Source: Oscillospiraceae bacterium
Lineage (GTDB): Bacteria; Bacillota; Clostridia; Oscillospirales; Oscillospiraceae
Length of the DNA stretch: 64,000 bases
Assembly (NCBI GenBank): GCA_015067995.1
Contig: SVLJ01000013.1
Coordinates: 1-64,000 of the forward strand
Direction: 5' to 3'
The notes under the pieces were generated by a model. The model was not told the origin of the DNA. It saw nothing but the letters and a program-made list of their open reading frames with translations, and made no database searches. Both the position numbers and the translations under genes were made by a program. Below, piece after piece: positions 8,641-17,936 of this stretch (positions are counted from its first letter, which is position 1; each line of letters starts with the position of its first letter).

Positions 8641-8679
8641 AAAAACGCCATGGCCGGTTCGGAACGGCCATGGCGTTTT
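8641..8679. terminator. Bidirectional intrinsic terminator
   Basis: A hairpin with arms aaaacgccatggccg and its complement carries an A-run on the left and a T-run on the right, so it can stop both htrA and the convergent DUF975 gene. Confidence 0.85.
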
Positions 8680-8694
8680 CATGATCAGGGGGGA

Positions 8695-9474
8695 TCAGAA
8701 GAACGAATCTTCCTCCGGAGACTGCGGGAAACCGGGATTCTGACCGCTGGTTCGGACGGCGGTCTCGTAATATGCCAGCTCCGAAGTATAGTAACCGGGC
8801 ATATAAATCAGACTGAACACGAAGGAACAGATCAGCTCTGCAGCCATGTACAGAGGATTGGCGGCGATGCTGTTGAACATGTCCGGGTCCATGACCAGAG
8901 AGGACAGGAGGATCACCGGCAGGGAGGACAGAAAGATCCAGCCGAAGTAGCTCAGATCCAGCTGGAACAGCTGCCACTTATAGCCCAGAGTCTGCTGCTT
9001 GCTGAGATTCAGTGCTTCCAGGGGGCTCAACGCCGGATTGGCACACAGGTTCAGATAAGCGAAGCGATAACGATAGGCTGCCACGAAGCCGGGGAAGATG
9101 AACAGCATCATCCACAGAAAGACAAACAGCAGCTGCAGAAGATACAATACGATGATTTTCCCGGCAAAGGAGAAGCCGTCAAACAGAACGAGGTATTCTG
9201 CCCGCTCGCCCCGGCGGATAGCCATACAGTACAGGTAGACGCCGATGCCCAGAACGGGGGTCAGCAGCGAGGAAAAGATGCTGACAAACAATTCTGCGGG
9301 ACCACTGAGAAAAGATGTGCCGGATCCTGCCGCAGAGGTCAGATAACTGCAGACATTCAGCAGCGCCATGATGCCCAGATACAGGGCGAAAAAGGCTCTG
9401 GGAGAGACCTGTGCATCCCGGAGAATGGCGCGGGCCTCGGCTTTGACGCGCCGACGGTCAATGTGTTCAAACAT
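8695..9474 (-). CDS. DUF975 family integral membrane protein
   Basis: The 259-residue product begins MFEHIDRRRVKAEARAIL and has five to six hydrophobic segments; the KAEAR start and the middle PGFVAAYRY region are typical of DUF975 proteins of Firmicutes, whose function is unknown. The reverse frame is accidentally open far upstream to 10797 across rnfC, but the ATG at 9474 with GGAGGTG eight bases upstream is clearly the start. It is a single gene, convergent with htrA. Confidence 0.8.
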   Translation of the reverse strand: MFEHIDRRRVKAEARAILRDAQVSPRAFFALYLGIMALLNVCSYLTSAAGSGTSFLSGPAELFVSIFSSLLTPVLGIGVYLYCMAIRRGERAEYLVLFDGFSFAGKIIVLYLLQLLFVFLWMMLFIFPGFVAAYRYRFAYLNLCANPALSPLEALNLSKQQTLGYKWQLFQLDLSYFGWIFLSSLPVILLSSLVMDPDMFNSIAANPLYMAAELICSFVFSLIYMPGYYTSELAYYETAVRTSGQNPGFPQSPEEDSFF

Positions 9475-9644
9475 CAATAACACCTCCAGAAAAAAGAATT
9501 TACAAATGTAATGCCAGATTATCATATCCAGCGGAAAAACGCAAGGCATAGGGATGGAAGCTCCGGTGATACAAGGCAGAAGGTTATTTTGCGGAAAAAC
9601 TGTCAAAAACCGGCGTGGAACCGTGGATTGAGACCATGGAAAAC

Positions 9645-9673
9645 TGGACATTTTCCTGTGCGCGGTGTAAAAT
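9645..9673 (+). promoter_or_regulatory. Promoter of rnfC
   Basis: TGGACA (9645-9650) and TAAAAT (9668-9673) are 17 bases apart, 36 bases before the rnfC ATG, which has AAAGGATGTG upstream. The rest of the 9475-9708 gap shows no gene. Confidence 0.6.
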
Positions 9674-9708
9674 AAACTCTGTATACGTAAAAAAGGATGT
9701 GAAATAGT

Positions 9709-11052
9709 ATGGCAAAAGCGTTCTTCGGCGGAATTCATCCAGATGATATGAAGGCTGCCACCAACGGAAAAGCCATTAATCCACTGCCGCACCCTCCACA
9801 GGTGATTATCTATCTGGGACGGTATAGAGAAGAACCCTGTACGCCGCTGGTGCGGGTAGGAGATCATGTAAAGCTGGGACAGAAAATTGGTGAGCCGGTT
9901 TATCCGGAGGATGTTGCCGTTTATGCCAGCGTGTCCGGAACGGTGACTGCTGTGGAGCCCCGCCTCCATGCCGCAGGCGGCAAGGTGCCGGCGGTGGTCA
10001 TCGAAAATGATGGCCGGAATGAACGCAGCCCGGATATCCGGCCTGTGGAGGATCCCAACAGCCTGAGCGTTGAGGAAATGATCGAGCGGGTTCGGAGCGC
10101 CGGTATTGTGGACGCAGAGAATGGAGAACCGCCTGTCTGGTGGAAAATCTCTCACGGAATCGGCCGCGTGGACACTGTGATCATCAATGGCGCGGAATGT
10201 GAGCCGTATCTGACTGCTGATCACCGGACTATGCTGGAAAGGCCTGAGCAGATTGTGAGAGGCTGCGCTTTTCTGGCGCGGATGTTCCATCTGGATCAGG
10301 TGATCATCGGTGTGGAGGTCAACAAGAAAAACGGCATCACAGCACTGAAGCGTACCATTGCGGAGACCCGTGCGCCGGTGGTGGTAACGCCGTTGGGGAG
10401 CCGGTATCCCCAGGGTTCCGACAAACAACTTTGTCAAGCCATTACCGGACGTCAGATCCCACCCGGCGCGCCGCCCGAAGAAATCGGCTGTGCGGTGTTT
10501 GATGTGCAGTCCGTCTGCAGCATCTACCGCGCAATTACCAGTGGTATGCCGGTGGTGAGACAGATCGTCACTGTTTCCGGTTCCGGCGTCATGGCGCCCG
10601 GCAATGTGGACTGCCCCATCGGCACACCGGTGTCTTGTCTGCTGGATGCCTGCGGCGGTCTGAAGGATAAGACCTTCAAGCTGATTGTAGGCGGCCCCAT
10701 GACGGGCACGGCGCAGTCTGCCGTCAATGTTTCTGTGGATCGGGGCACTGTGGCTGTGCTGGCGTTTGCCGGAAGGGAAGGCCGTGGCCTGAAGCATACC
10801 CAGTGTATCCGCTGCGGACGGTGTGCCCGTGTGTGCCCCATGCGGCTGCAGCCGGTGTTTCTGTACCGGTATGCCATGGCAAACAAGATGAATGCGCTGG
10901 AGGACGCCAATCTCATGGATTGCATGGAATGCGGTGCCTGTGCATATGTGTGTCCGGCGCAGCTGCCGCTGGTGCAGATCTTCCGTGAAGGGAAGGCGCG
11001 GCTGATGGAGGAACTGCCGGTTGTGGAAGAGATGGAAGAAGAGGAGGCGTGA
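9709..11052 (+). CDS. rnfC: Electron transport complex subunit RnfC
   Basis: RnfC is the NADH/ferredoxin-linking peripheral subunit of the Rnf ion-translocating complex. The 447-residue protein has the biotinyl-lipoyl-like N-terminal region (about 40-110), the SLBB/flavoprotein region with the GAECEPYLT motif near residue 160, and two 4Fe-4S motifs: CIRCGRCARVCP (about 366) and CMECGACAYVCP (about 405). Length is normal. It overlaps the region just before rnfD. Unusually, only rnfD follows; rnfG, E, A and B are absent from this locus. Confidence 0.92.
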   Translation: MAKAFFGGIHPDDMKAATNGKAINPLPHPPQVIIYLGRYREEPCTPLVRVGDHVKLGQKIGEPVYPEDVAVYASVSGTVTAVEPRLHAAGGKVPAVVIENDGRNERSPDIRPVEDPNSLSVEEMIERVRSAGIVDAENGEPPVWWKISHGIGRVDTVIINGAECEPYLTADHRTMLERPEQIVRGCAFLARMFHLDQVIIGVEVNKKNGITALKRTIAETRAPVVVTPLGSRYPQGSDKQLCQAITGRQIPPGAPPEEIGCAVFDVQSVCSIYRAITSGMPVVRQIVTVSGSGVMAPGNVDCPIGTPVSCLLDACGGLKDKTFKLIVGGPMTGTAQSAVNVSVDRGTVAVLAFAGREGRGLKHTQCIRCGRCARVCPMRLQPVFLYRYAMANKMNALEDANLMDCMECGACAYVCPAQLPLVQIFREGKARLMEELPVVEEMEEEEA

Positions 11053-11057
11053 CGGGA

Positions 11058-12053
11058 ATGAAGGAATATCATGAACTCAAGCTGGTCGTCACGCCGTCAC
11101 CCCATATCCGCGGCTTGGTGAAGACCCGTTCCATTATGCTGGATGTGATCATTGCCATGCTGCCCGCGCTGGCTTATGCCGCGTTCTGGTTCGGATTCCG
11201 CTCACTGGCACTGACCGGCATATCGGTGGCTGCCTGTCTGATGTGGGAGGCTTTGTATTGTCTGGCGCTGCGCAAACGCCCAACTGTGGGTGATTTGTCT
11301 GCCGCTGTCACAGGCGTGCTGCTGGCCTTTGTATGCCCGGTAGACGTTGTCTGGTGGCAGTTGGTCATTGGCGCATTTGCGGCAATCGTAGTGGTCAAGC
11401 AGCTCTTTGGCGGCATTGGGCGGAATCTGTTGAATCCGGCACTGGCCGGAGGTCTGTTGGTGCGGTTTTGCTTTGGCTCCCGCATGGACGGCAGAGACAT
11501 CCTGGCTGAATTTGAGATGATGGCCGGGCAGCCGGGGGCTGCTGCCGCTGCACCGATGAGCTACCTGCAGGGGTCTGACAAGGCGGCTGCATTTCAGGCG
11601 CTGTCGGAAAAGTACAGCCTGACAGAGCTGTTTCTGGGCAAGGCCGGCGGCGCCATCGGCGAGGTCTGCGTACTGGCACTGCTGGCAGGCGGCGCTTATC
11701 TGCTGGGACGCAGAATCATCAGCTGGCACATTCCTGTTGGCTGCATGGCTGCTGTGGCGGTGCTGTCGTTGATCTTTCCCTGCGGCGATGACAATCTGTT
11801 GTGGATGCTTTACAACATTTGCAGCGGCGGGCTGCTGTTGGGTGCGTTTTTCATGGCGACAGATTATGCCACCTCTCCTATCACCGATGGCGGACGGCTG
11901 ATTTACGGCGTTGGCTGCGGTGTGTTTACGGTTCTGCTGCGGCACTTCCTGTCCCCGGAGCTGGGTGTATACTGCGCTGTTCTGGTGATGAACTGTGTGA
12001 CGCCTCTGCTGGATCGGATCATTCGCCCCATTCGCTTCGGAGCCAGTGATTGA
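11058..12053 (+). CDS. rnfD: RnfD-like membrane subunit lacking the flavinylation threonine
   Basis: A 331-residue polytopic membrane protein of the RnfD/NqrB family, recognised from GIGRNLLNPAL, GGAIGEVCVLALL and FFMATDYATSPIT. In canonical RnfD a (S/T)GAT-type motif in the long loop before the GxxGE segment carries covalent FMN on its threonine. Here that position reads GAAAAAPMSYL, with no threonine. The ATG at 11058 is preferred over an overlapping GTG at 11049 because GGAGG at 11043-11047 is then correctly spaced. The next gene is hrcA, so the operon ends here. Confidence 0.85.
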   Translation: MKEYHELKLVVTPSPHIRGLVKTRSIMLDVIIAMLPALAYAAFWFGFRSLALTGISVAACLMWEALYCLALRKRPTVGDLSAAVTGVLLAFVCPVDVVWWQLVIGAFAAIVVVKQLFGGIGRNLLNPALAGGLLVRFCFGSRMDGRDILAEFEMMAGQPGAAAAAPMSYLQGSDKAAAFQALSEKYSLTELFLGKAGGAIGEVCVLALLAGGAYLLGRRIISWHIPVGCMAAVAVLSLIFPCGDDNLLWMLYNICSGGLLLGAFFMATDYATSPITDGGRLIYGVGCGVFTVLLRHFLSPELGVYCAVLVMNCVTPLLDRIIRPIRFGASD

Positions 12054-12131
12054 AACAGGGCTTCGGAAGGAAATTTCTGTAATGTTCAAAAATCCGATTC
12101 GGTTTATTTACAAATTGTTCACCTCCGCTCA

Positions 12132-12160
12132 TTGACAATGTATGGCGGCGGTGGTAAACT
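12132..12160 (+). promoter_or_regulatory. Sigma-A promoter of the hrcA operon
   Basis: TTGACA (12132-12137) and TAAACT (12155-12160) have a 17-base spacer. The -10 overlaps the left arm of the CIRCE operator, so HrcA binding would block transcription initiation. Confidence 0.85.
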
Positions 12161-12200
12161 CGCTTTAGCACTCCAGTGAAGAGAGTGCTAAAGCGAGTTT
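12156..12200 (+). promoter_or_regulatory. CIRCE operator, extended dyad
   Basis: The core TTAGCACTC-N9-GAGTGCTAA (12165-12191) matches the CIRCE consensus perfectly. The dyad continues outward without mismatch to 18 bases per arm (12156-12173 and 12183-12200). CIRCE is bound by HrcA, whose gene follows, giving negative autoregulation of the heat shock operon relieved on protein stress. Confidence 0.97.
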
Positions 12201-12222
12201 TCAAATTCTCTGAGGTGTTTGC

Positions 12223-13278
12223 ATGGAACTGTCCGGACGGAAAAAGCAAATACTGAAGGTAGTCATTGAGGATTATATCCGCAGTGCCGAGCCGGTGAGC
12301 TCCAAAGCCATTGCAGGGGCCATGGGCGGCAGCGTCAGTTCCGCCACCATTCGCAATGAGCTGGCGGATCTGGTGGAGATGGGTTATCTGGAGCAGCCTC
12401 ATACATCTGCCGGACGAATCCCGTCTCCCAAGGGCTACCGGCTGTATGTCAATGAACTGATGGAGCAGCAGCGACTCTCCCTGGCCGAGACAGAGCGGAT
12501 CAATCAGTCTCTCCGTGTGAAAATGGAGGAGCTGGATCGTGTGATTTCCCAGGCGGGCAAGGCGGTTTCCTCCTTCGTGAACTATCCTGCCTATGTGGCG
12601 GCGGTAAGCCGCAAGCCGGCAGTGACGGCCCGGCACTTTGAGCTTCTGCCGGTGGATGAGAAAAGCTGCATCGTGGTGATGATGATGGGCGACAATCGGG
12701 TCAAGTCCCAGCTGCTGCGTCTGCAGCTGCGGGTGGATCCCTCCCAGATCCCGGTGCTGACCGGACTTCTGAACCGCAACTTCACAGGGGTGGATGCAGA
12801 CGAGATGAACCGCCGCCTGATGGATGTGTCCGAGCAGATCACGCCTCAGCTTTTCCTGCTGCTGAGCCAGACGGTGGCTTATGCGGGAGATGCACTGGAG
12901 GAGGCCGGACAGCGGGAGATCTATACCTCCGGCGCCAACCAGCTTCTGAAACTGCCGGAGTTCCGGGATGCGGACAAGGCTCACGAGCTGATGAGCTTTC
13001 TTGCCGACAGCAAGGAAAATCTGCCGATGCCGGATGAGAGCAGTCCCATGAAGATCCTCATAGGACCGGAAAATGTAAGTCGTGCTCTGCGGGACACCAG
13101 TGTTGTGGTGGCCAGCTATGATATTGGCGATGATATGCGGGGGCTCATCGGTGTGGTGGGTCCCACCAGAATGGATTATGCGGCGGTGGCAGCACGCCTG
13201 ACCGGCTTTGCCGACGGCCTGACCCGTCTGTTCGATAAAAAACACAATTTGCCCCCAAAGGAGGAGCCTGAGACATGA
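12223..13278 (+). CDS. hrcA: Heat-inducible transcription repressor HrcA
   Basis: The 351-residue protein has an N-terminal winged helix (ILKVVIEDYI, SSATIRNELADL, PHTSAGRIPS) and the HrcA GAF-like and dimerisation regions, ending near the conserved VVGPTRMDY segment. It represses this operon through the CIRCE element just upstream, with GroEL activity modulating it in known systems. Its stop overlaps the grpE start by 4 bases (ATGA). Confidence 0.97.
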   Translation: MELSGRKKQILKVVIEDYIRSAEPVSSKAIAGAMGGSVSSATIRNELADLVEMGYLEQPHTSAGRIPSPKGYRLYVNELMEQQRLSLAETERINQSLRVKMEELDRVISQAGKAVSSFVNYPAYVAAVSRKPAVTARHFELLPVDEKSCIVVMMMGDNRVKSQLLRLQLRVDPSQIPVLTGLLNRNFTGVDADEMNRRLMDVSEQITPQLFLLLSQTVAYAGDALEEAGQREIYTSGANQLLKLPEFRDADKAHELMSFLADSKENLPMPDESSPMKILIGPENVSRALRDTSVVVASYDIGDDMRGLIGVVGPTRMDYAAVAARLTGFADGLTRLFDKKHNLPPKEEPET

Positions 13279-13877
13279 GCGAAGAAACCAAGCAGCCAAC
13301 CCCGGAAGAGGCTGTGACCGGCCAGGAGTCCGCTGCGGAAGAAACAGCGCCGGAAACGGAAGCCGCAGCCGGAGGAAAGGCTAAAAAGGAGAAGAAGAAA
13401 AAGGAAAAAACTTATACCCTGACCCGGGAGCAGATGGAGGCGGCAGAGCTGGCGGCGAAGCAGCTGGCATCTGTCACCGATCAGTATACCCGGCTGGCAG
13501 CGGAGTATGACAACTATCGCAAGCGCACTGCCAAGGAGAAGGAGACCATCTATCAGGATGCCAAGATGGATACCATTCAGGCGTTCCTGACTGTGTATGA
13601 CAATCTGGAGCGTGCGGTGAAGTCCGGCGGCGATGATGATTCGCCCCACAAGAAGGGACTGGAGATGATCTTCCAGCAGTATCGGGATGTGCTCAGCAAG
13701 ATGGGTGTCACCGAAATGGAGGCTCTTGGTCAGCCTTTCGATCCCAACCGTCACAACGCGGTGATGCATGTGGATGACGACCGCTTCGGTGAGAACGAGA
13801 TCTGCGACGTGTTCCAGGCGGGCTTCATGCTGGGCGACCGTGTGCTGCGGTTTGCCGTAGTACGGGTGGCCAACTGA
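13275..13877 (+). CDS. grpE: Nucleotide exchange factor GrpE
   Basis: GrpE releases ADP from DnaK. The 200-residue protein has a low-complexity acidic/Ala N-terminal tail, a Lys-rich stretch, a long coiled coil containing the signature EYDNYRKRTAKEKE, and the C-terminal beta domain (PFDPNRHNAV, ending DRVLRFAVVRVAN). It is translationally coupled to hrcA by a 4-base overlap. Confidence 0.97.
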   Translation: MSEETKQPTPEEAVTGQESAAEETAPETEAAAGGKAKKEKKKKEKTYTLTREQMEAAELAAKQLASVTDQYTRLAAEYDNYRKRTAKEKETIYQDAKMDTIQAFLTVYDNLERAVKSGGDDDSPHKKGLEMIFQQYRDVLSKMGVTEMEALGQPFDPNRHNAVMHVDDDRFGENEICDVFQAGFMLGDRVLRFAVVRVAN

Positions 13878-13887
13878 TCTGTATAAA

Positions 13888-13909
13888 ATCCGTATCCCCG
13901 GATACGGAT
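13888..13909 (+). other. Short hairpin between grpE and dnaK
   Basis: Arms atccgtatc and gatacggat form a small stem in the 87-base grpE-dnaK gap, ahead of the AGGAGG ribosome binding site of dnaK. It has no T-run, so it is not a terminator; an mRNA processing or stabilising role is possible but unproven. Confidence 0.4.
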
Positions 13910-13964
13910 ATGAATACATTGAAATGATTAAATTTTGATACGGAGTATATAGGAGGAACCAATT

Positions 13965-15806
13965 ATGGCAAAAGTTATCGGTATCGATCTGGGTACGACC
14001 AATTCCTGCGTGGCAGTGATGGAGGGCGGCGAGGCCGTCGTCATCGCCAACGCTGAAGGCAACCGCACCACCCCTTCCGTGGTGGCATTCTCCAAGACTG
14101 GTGAGCGTATGGTGGGTCAGGTGGCAAAGCGCCAGGCCATCACCAACCCCGACCGCACCATCTCTTCCATCAAGCGTGAGATGGGCAGCGATTACAAGGT
14201 CAGCATCGACAGCAAGAACTACACCCCTCAGGAGATCAGCGCCATGGTGCTGCAGAAGCTGAAGGCTGACGCCGAGGCCTATCTGGGCACTACCGTCACC
14301 GAGGCGGTCATCACCGTCCCCGCATATTTCACCGACTCTCAGCGTCAGGCCACCAAGGACGCAGGCAAGATCGCCGGTCTGGACGTGAAGCGTATCATCA
14401 ACGAGCCCACCGCCGCTGCTCTGGCTTACGGTGTGGATAAGGAAAATGCTCAGAAGATCATGGTCTACGACCTGGGCGGCGGCACCTTCGACGTCTCCAT
14501 TCTGGAGATCGACGACGGCGTCATCGAGGTTCTGGCCACTGCCGGCAACAACCGTCTGGGCGGCGATGACTTCGACGAGTGCGTCATGAAGTGGCTGGCC
14601 AGCGAGTTCCGCCGCACCGAGGGTGTGGATCTGACGGGCGATAAGGTCGCCATGCAGCGCCTGAAGGAGGCTGCCGAGAAGGCCAAGATCGAGCTGTCCG
14701 GTGTTGCCACCTCCAACATCAATCTGCCCTATATCACCGCCGATGCCACCGGCCCCAAGCACATGGACATCACCCTGTCCCGCGCCAAGTTCAACGAGCT
14801 CACTGCTCATCTGGTGGATGCCACCATGGGTCCCGTGCATCAGGCTATGTCCGACGCCGGTCTGAAGCCCTCTGAGCTCTCCAAGGTTCTGCTGGTGGGC
14901 GGCTCCAGCCGTATCCCCGCCGTTCAGGAGGCTGTGAAGAAGTTTACCGGCAGCGAGCCCTTCAAGGGCATCAACCCCGACGAGTGCGTGGCCATGGGCG
15001 CTGCCCTGCAGGCAGGCGTTCTTACCGGCGACGTCAAGGGTCTGCTGCTGCTGGACGTTACCCCCCTGTCTCTGGGCATTGAGACCATGGGCGGCGTGTG
15101 CACCAAGCTCATTGACCGCAACACCACCATTCCTGTGAAGAAGAGCCAGATCTTCTCCACTGCCGCAGATAACCAGACCTCCGTTGAGGTCAACGTCCTG
15201 CAGGGCGAGCGTGAGATGGCTGCCGCCAACAAGTCTCTGGGCCGCTTCCATCTGGACGGCATTGCTCCCGCACGCCGCGGTGTGCCTCAGATCGAGGTCA
15301 CCTTCGACATCGATGCCAACGGCATCGTCAACGTGTCCGCCAAGGATCTGGGTACCGGCAAGGAGCAGCATATCACCATTACCTCCTCCACCAACATGTC
15401 CAAGGAGGACATTGAGCGCGCTGTGAAGGAAGCAGAGCAGTTTGCTGCCGAGGACGCCAAACTGAAGGAAGAGGTTGAGACCCGCAATCAGGCCGACCAG
15501 ATGGTTTATCAGTCTGAGAAGACTCTGGGCGAGATGGGCGACAAGATCCCCGCCGATGACAAGAGCAAGCTGCAGGCCGGTATCGACAAGCTGAAGGAGA
15601 CCCTGAAGGGTCAGGATACCGCTGCCATCAAGGCCGCTACCGAGGAACTGACCCAGGCCTTCTATGCCGTCAGCGAAAAGCTGTATCAGCAGGCCAATCC
15701 TCAGGGTGCAGCCGGTGATCCCAATATGGGAGGCCAGCCCGGCGGTCAGCAGCAGGAGTATTATGATGCTGACTACACCGTGGTGGACGACGAGGATAAG
15801 AAGTAA
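13965..15806 (+). CDS. dnaK: Molecular chaperone DnaK (Hsp70)
   Basis: The 613-residue chaperone starts [13 protein letters not shown] and shows the ATPase phosphate loops ([19 protein letters not shown]), the linker [10 protein letters not shown] and the substrate-binding domain, ending in an acidic tail ([11 protein letters not shown]). A strong GGAGG site precedes the ATG. Codons are much more C-ending than in flanking genes, the usual pattern of a highly expressed gene in this genome (cstA shows the same). Confidence 0.98.
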   Translation: MAKVIGIDLGTTNSCVAVMEGGEAVVIANAEGNRTTPSVVAFSKTGERMVGQVAKRQAITNPDRTISSIKREMGSDYKVSIDSKNYTPQEISAMVLQKLKADAEAYLGTTVTEAVITVPAYFTDSQRQATKDAGKIAGLDVKRIINEPTAAALAYGVDKENAQKIMVYDLGGGTFDVSILEIDDGVIEVLATAGNNRLGGDDFDECVMKWLASEFRRTEGVDLTGDKVAMQRLKEAAEKAKIELSGVATSNINLPYITADATGPKHMDITLSRAKFNELTAHLVDATMGPVHQAMSDAGLKPSELSKVLLVGGSSRIPAVQEAVKKFTGSEPFKGINPDECVAMGAALQAGVLTGDVKGLLLLDVTPLSLGIETMGGVCTKLIDRNTTIPVKKSQIFSTAADNQTSVEVNVLQGEREMAAANKSLGRFHLDGIAPARRGVPQIEVTFDIDANGIVNVSAKDLGTGKEQHITITSSTNMSKEDIERAVKEAEQFAAEDAKLKEEVETRNQADQMVYQSEKTLGEMGDKIPADDKSKLQAGIDKLKETLKGQDTAAIKAATEELTQAFYAVSEKLYQQANPQGAAGDPNMGGQPGGQQQEYYDADYTVVDDEDKK

Positions 15807-15824
15807 GAAGCGTATGGGGGAACT

Positions 15825-15856
15825 ATGCGGAGCTGCTGGAACGGGCGGCTCCGCAT
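15825..15856 (+). other. Hairpin in the dnaK-dnaJ intergenic region
   Basis: Perfect 9-base arms (15825-15833 and 15848-15856) enclose a 14-base loop. It is followed by CCCTG rather than T, so it is unlikely to terminate; it could protect the 3' end of dnaK mRNA. Confidence 0.4.
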
Positions 15857-15942
15857 GCCCTGTTTATATGTTCCCGGTTCCAAAACCATAGCGGAAGCGG
15901 GCAGAGAGGAGGAGCAGAGCCGCGGAGGCTTTGCGACGACGA

Positions 15943-17082
15943 ATGGCAGAGCAAAAAAGAGATTTTTACGAAGTGCTGGGAATTACCAAAAGCGCTTCTG
16001 AGGATGAAATCAAGCGGGCTTATAAAAAAATGGCCCGGAAATATCATCCGGATCTGAACCCGGACGATAAGGCAGCGGAGGAAAAATTCAAGGAGGTCAA
16101 CGAGGCCTATGAGATCCTCTCCGATGCCAACAAGAAGGCACGCTACGATCAGTACGGTCATGCGGGTGTGGATCCCAATTTCGGGGCCGGCGGCTTCGAC
16201 GGTAATTTTGATTTCGGCGATCTGGGCGACATTTTCGGCAGCTTCTTCGGAGGCGGCTTCGGAGGTGGCTTCGGCGGCGGACGCCGCGCCAATCCCAATG
16301 CGCCCCAGCGAGGCGAGAGCATTCGCATGGCGGTTACCATCGACTTCGCCGAGGCGGCTTTTGGTTGCGAAAAGTCGGTGACGGTGGAGCGCAGCGAGCA
16401 GTGCGAGACCTGTCACGGCAGCGGCTGTGCTGAGGGAACAACACCGGAGGTCTGCCCCGACTGTCACGGCACCGGCACGGTGCAGGTGCGGCGGCAGACG
16501 CCTATGGGCGTGTTTGCCACCAGCGCTCCCTGTAACCGCTGCGGCGGCAAAGGAAAAATCATCCATCAGCCCTGCAAGGAATGCAAGGGTGTGGGGCTTA
16601 ACCGCAAGAGAAAGACCGTGCAGGTCTCCATTCCTGCTGGTATCGATCACGGCCAGACCATCTCCGTCCGCGGGCAGGGTCATGCCGGCATCAACGGCGG
16701 CATGGCAGGCGATCTGCTGATTACCGTTCATGTTCGGGCGCACGAGCTGTTCCGCAGAGAAGGAACCTCCGTGCTGTGCGAGGTGCCCATCACCTTCTCT
16801 CAGGCGGTGCTGGGTGCGGAACTGGAGATCCCTACCATCGACGGCAAGGTTCGCTACGATCTGCCGGAGGGAACGCAGACCGGCACCACCTTCCGGCTGC
16901 GGGGCAAGGGCATTCCCTCCATCAACGGCCGCGGTCGGGGTGACCAGTATGTTACGGTTTACATCGAGACCCCCCGGAATCTGAATCGTGAGCAGAAGGA
17001 AGCTCTGAAGAAATTCGCTGAGACACTGGGCGAAGGCAACTACGACGAAGGCAAGGGCTTTTTCAAGAAGTTCTGGAAGTAA
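15943..17082 (+). CDS. dnaJ: Co-chaperone DnaJ (Hsp40)
   Basis: A 379-residue type I DnaJ: J domain with HPD (about 32-34), Gly/Phe-rich region (about 70-112), four zinc-finger repeats (CETCHGSG, CPDCHGTG, CNRCGGKG, CKECKGVG), and the C-terminal substrate-binding domains. The frame is open from a TTG at 15931 that sits too near GGAGG; ATG 15943 gives the standard MAEQKRDFYEVLG start. It completes the hrcA-grpE-dnaK-dnaJ cluster. Confidence 0.97.
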   Translation: MAEQKRDFYEVLGITKSASEDEIKRAYKKMARKYHPDLNPDDKAAEEKFKEVNEAYEILSDANKKARYDQYGHAGVDPNFGAGGFDGNFDFGDLGDIFGSFFGGGFGGGFGGGRRANPNAPQRGESIRMAVTIDFAEAAFGCEKSVTVERSEQCETCHGSGCAEGTTPEVCPDCHGTGTVQVRRQTPMGVFATSAPCNRCGGKGKIIHQPCKECKGVGLNRKRKTVQVSIPAGIDHGQTISVRGQGHAGINGGMAGDLLITVHVRAHELFRREGTSVLCEVPITFSQAVLGAELEIPTIDGKVRYDLPEGTQTGTTFRLRGKGIPSINGRGRGDQYVTVYIETPRNLNREQKEALKKFAETLGEGNYDEGKGFFKKFWK

Positions 17083-17088
17083 GTAGCT

Positions 17089-17895
17089 ATGCTGGCTGAT
17101 TATCACGTGCATTGCAGCTGTTCCGCGGACTGCGATACACCGCCGGAAGCACAGGTGCAGGCGGCTCTGGCCTGCGGGCTGGATGAGCTTTGTTTCACCG
17201 ACCATGTGGATATGGCCAACCGCGCCGGCGTCATCGGACCGCCTGTTTTTGACTGGACGGAGAACCGGCGGATACATCTGGAACTGCAGGAGAAATACGG
17301 TCATCGGTTGGCGCTGCCTCTGGGTGCAGAGCTGGGCGTTGCCCATCTGGATCTGGACATGGCCAATCGATATCTGGATGCCGTTCCGGAAATCGACTTT
17401 GTCATCGCCTCACAGCACCATGTTTCGCCCCGCTGCGGCGGTATTGATCTGTGGGACTATACCTTTCCTGCGGGTAAGACAGAGACCATGCTGGCGGATT
17501 ACTTTGACGATCTGCTGACTGTGGCTCGGTGGGGACGGTTTTCCGTCATGGGACATCTGACCCTGCCGATCCGCTATCTGCTCCGGAATGGATTGCCCCG
17601 ACCGGATCTGACACCTTACCGCGATCAGATCGACACGCTGCTGAAATGCTTGGCAGAGAGCGGCCTGGGACTGGAGTGCAATACATCCAAGGGAAGCGGA
17701 CTGATGCTGCCGGATGGCAGTATCCTGCACCGCTACCGCGAACTGGGCGGCGAGATCATCACGCTGGGTAGCGATGCGCACACTCCGGAAGCTGTGGGGG
17801 CGGGTATCCGGGAAGCACGGGAACTGCTGCGGGAATGTGGGTTCCGTTACGTGTGTACCTTCCGGGAACGGAAGCCTGCATTTCATAAATTGTAA
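17089..17895 (+). CDS. PHP-domain histidinol-phosphatase-like phosphoesterase
   Basis: The 268-residue protein starts with the PHP signature DYHVHCSCSADC and has CFTDHVD, ASQHH and GSDAHTPE, the metal-binding His/Asp set of the HisK/HisJ family. Such enzymes hydrolyse histidinol phosphate or related phosphomonoesters in the cytosol. No other his gene is nearby, so the substrate is uncertain. It begins 6 bases after the dnaJ stop and may be transcribed with it. Confidence 0.8.
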   Translation: MLADYHVHCSCSADCDTPPEAQVQAALACGLDELCFTDHVDMANRAGVIGPPVFDWTENRRIHLELQEKYGHRLALPLGAELGVAHLDLDMANRYLDAVPEIDFVIASQHHVSPRCGGIDLWDYTFPAGKTETMLADYFDDLLTVARWGRFSVMGHLTLPIRYLLRNGLPRPDLTPYRDQIDTLLKCLAESGLGLECNTSKGSGLMLPDGSILHRYRELGGEIITLGSDAHTPEAVGAGIREARELLRECGFRYVCTFRERKPAFHKL

Positions 17896-17936
17896 TTTCT
17901 GAAAGAAACCGCATATGATGAAGGGAGAAGGGAATC

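Noticed and set aside
8695-10797. A 700-codon open reverse frame spanning the DUF975 gene and antisense to rnfC
   Set aside because: Only the first part (8695-9474) encodes a recognisable protein with its own ribosome binding site; the upstream extension is antisense to the well-conserved rnfC and has no protein-like motif.
13176-15371. A 731-codon reverse frame antisense to grpE and dnaK
   Set aside because: It arises from the strongly biased C/G-ending codons of dnaK on the opposite strand; its product is low-complexity Gly/Leu/His and there is no start signal.
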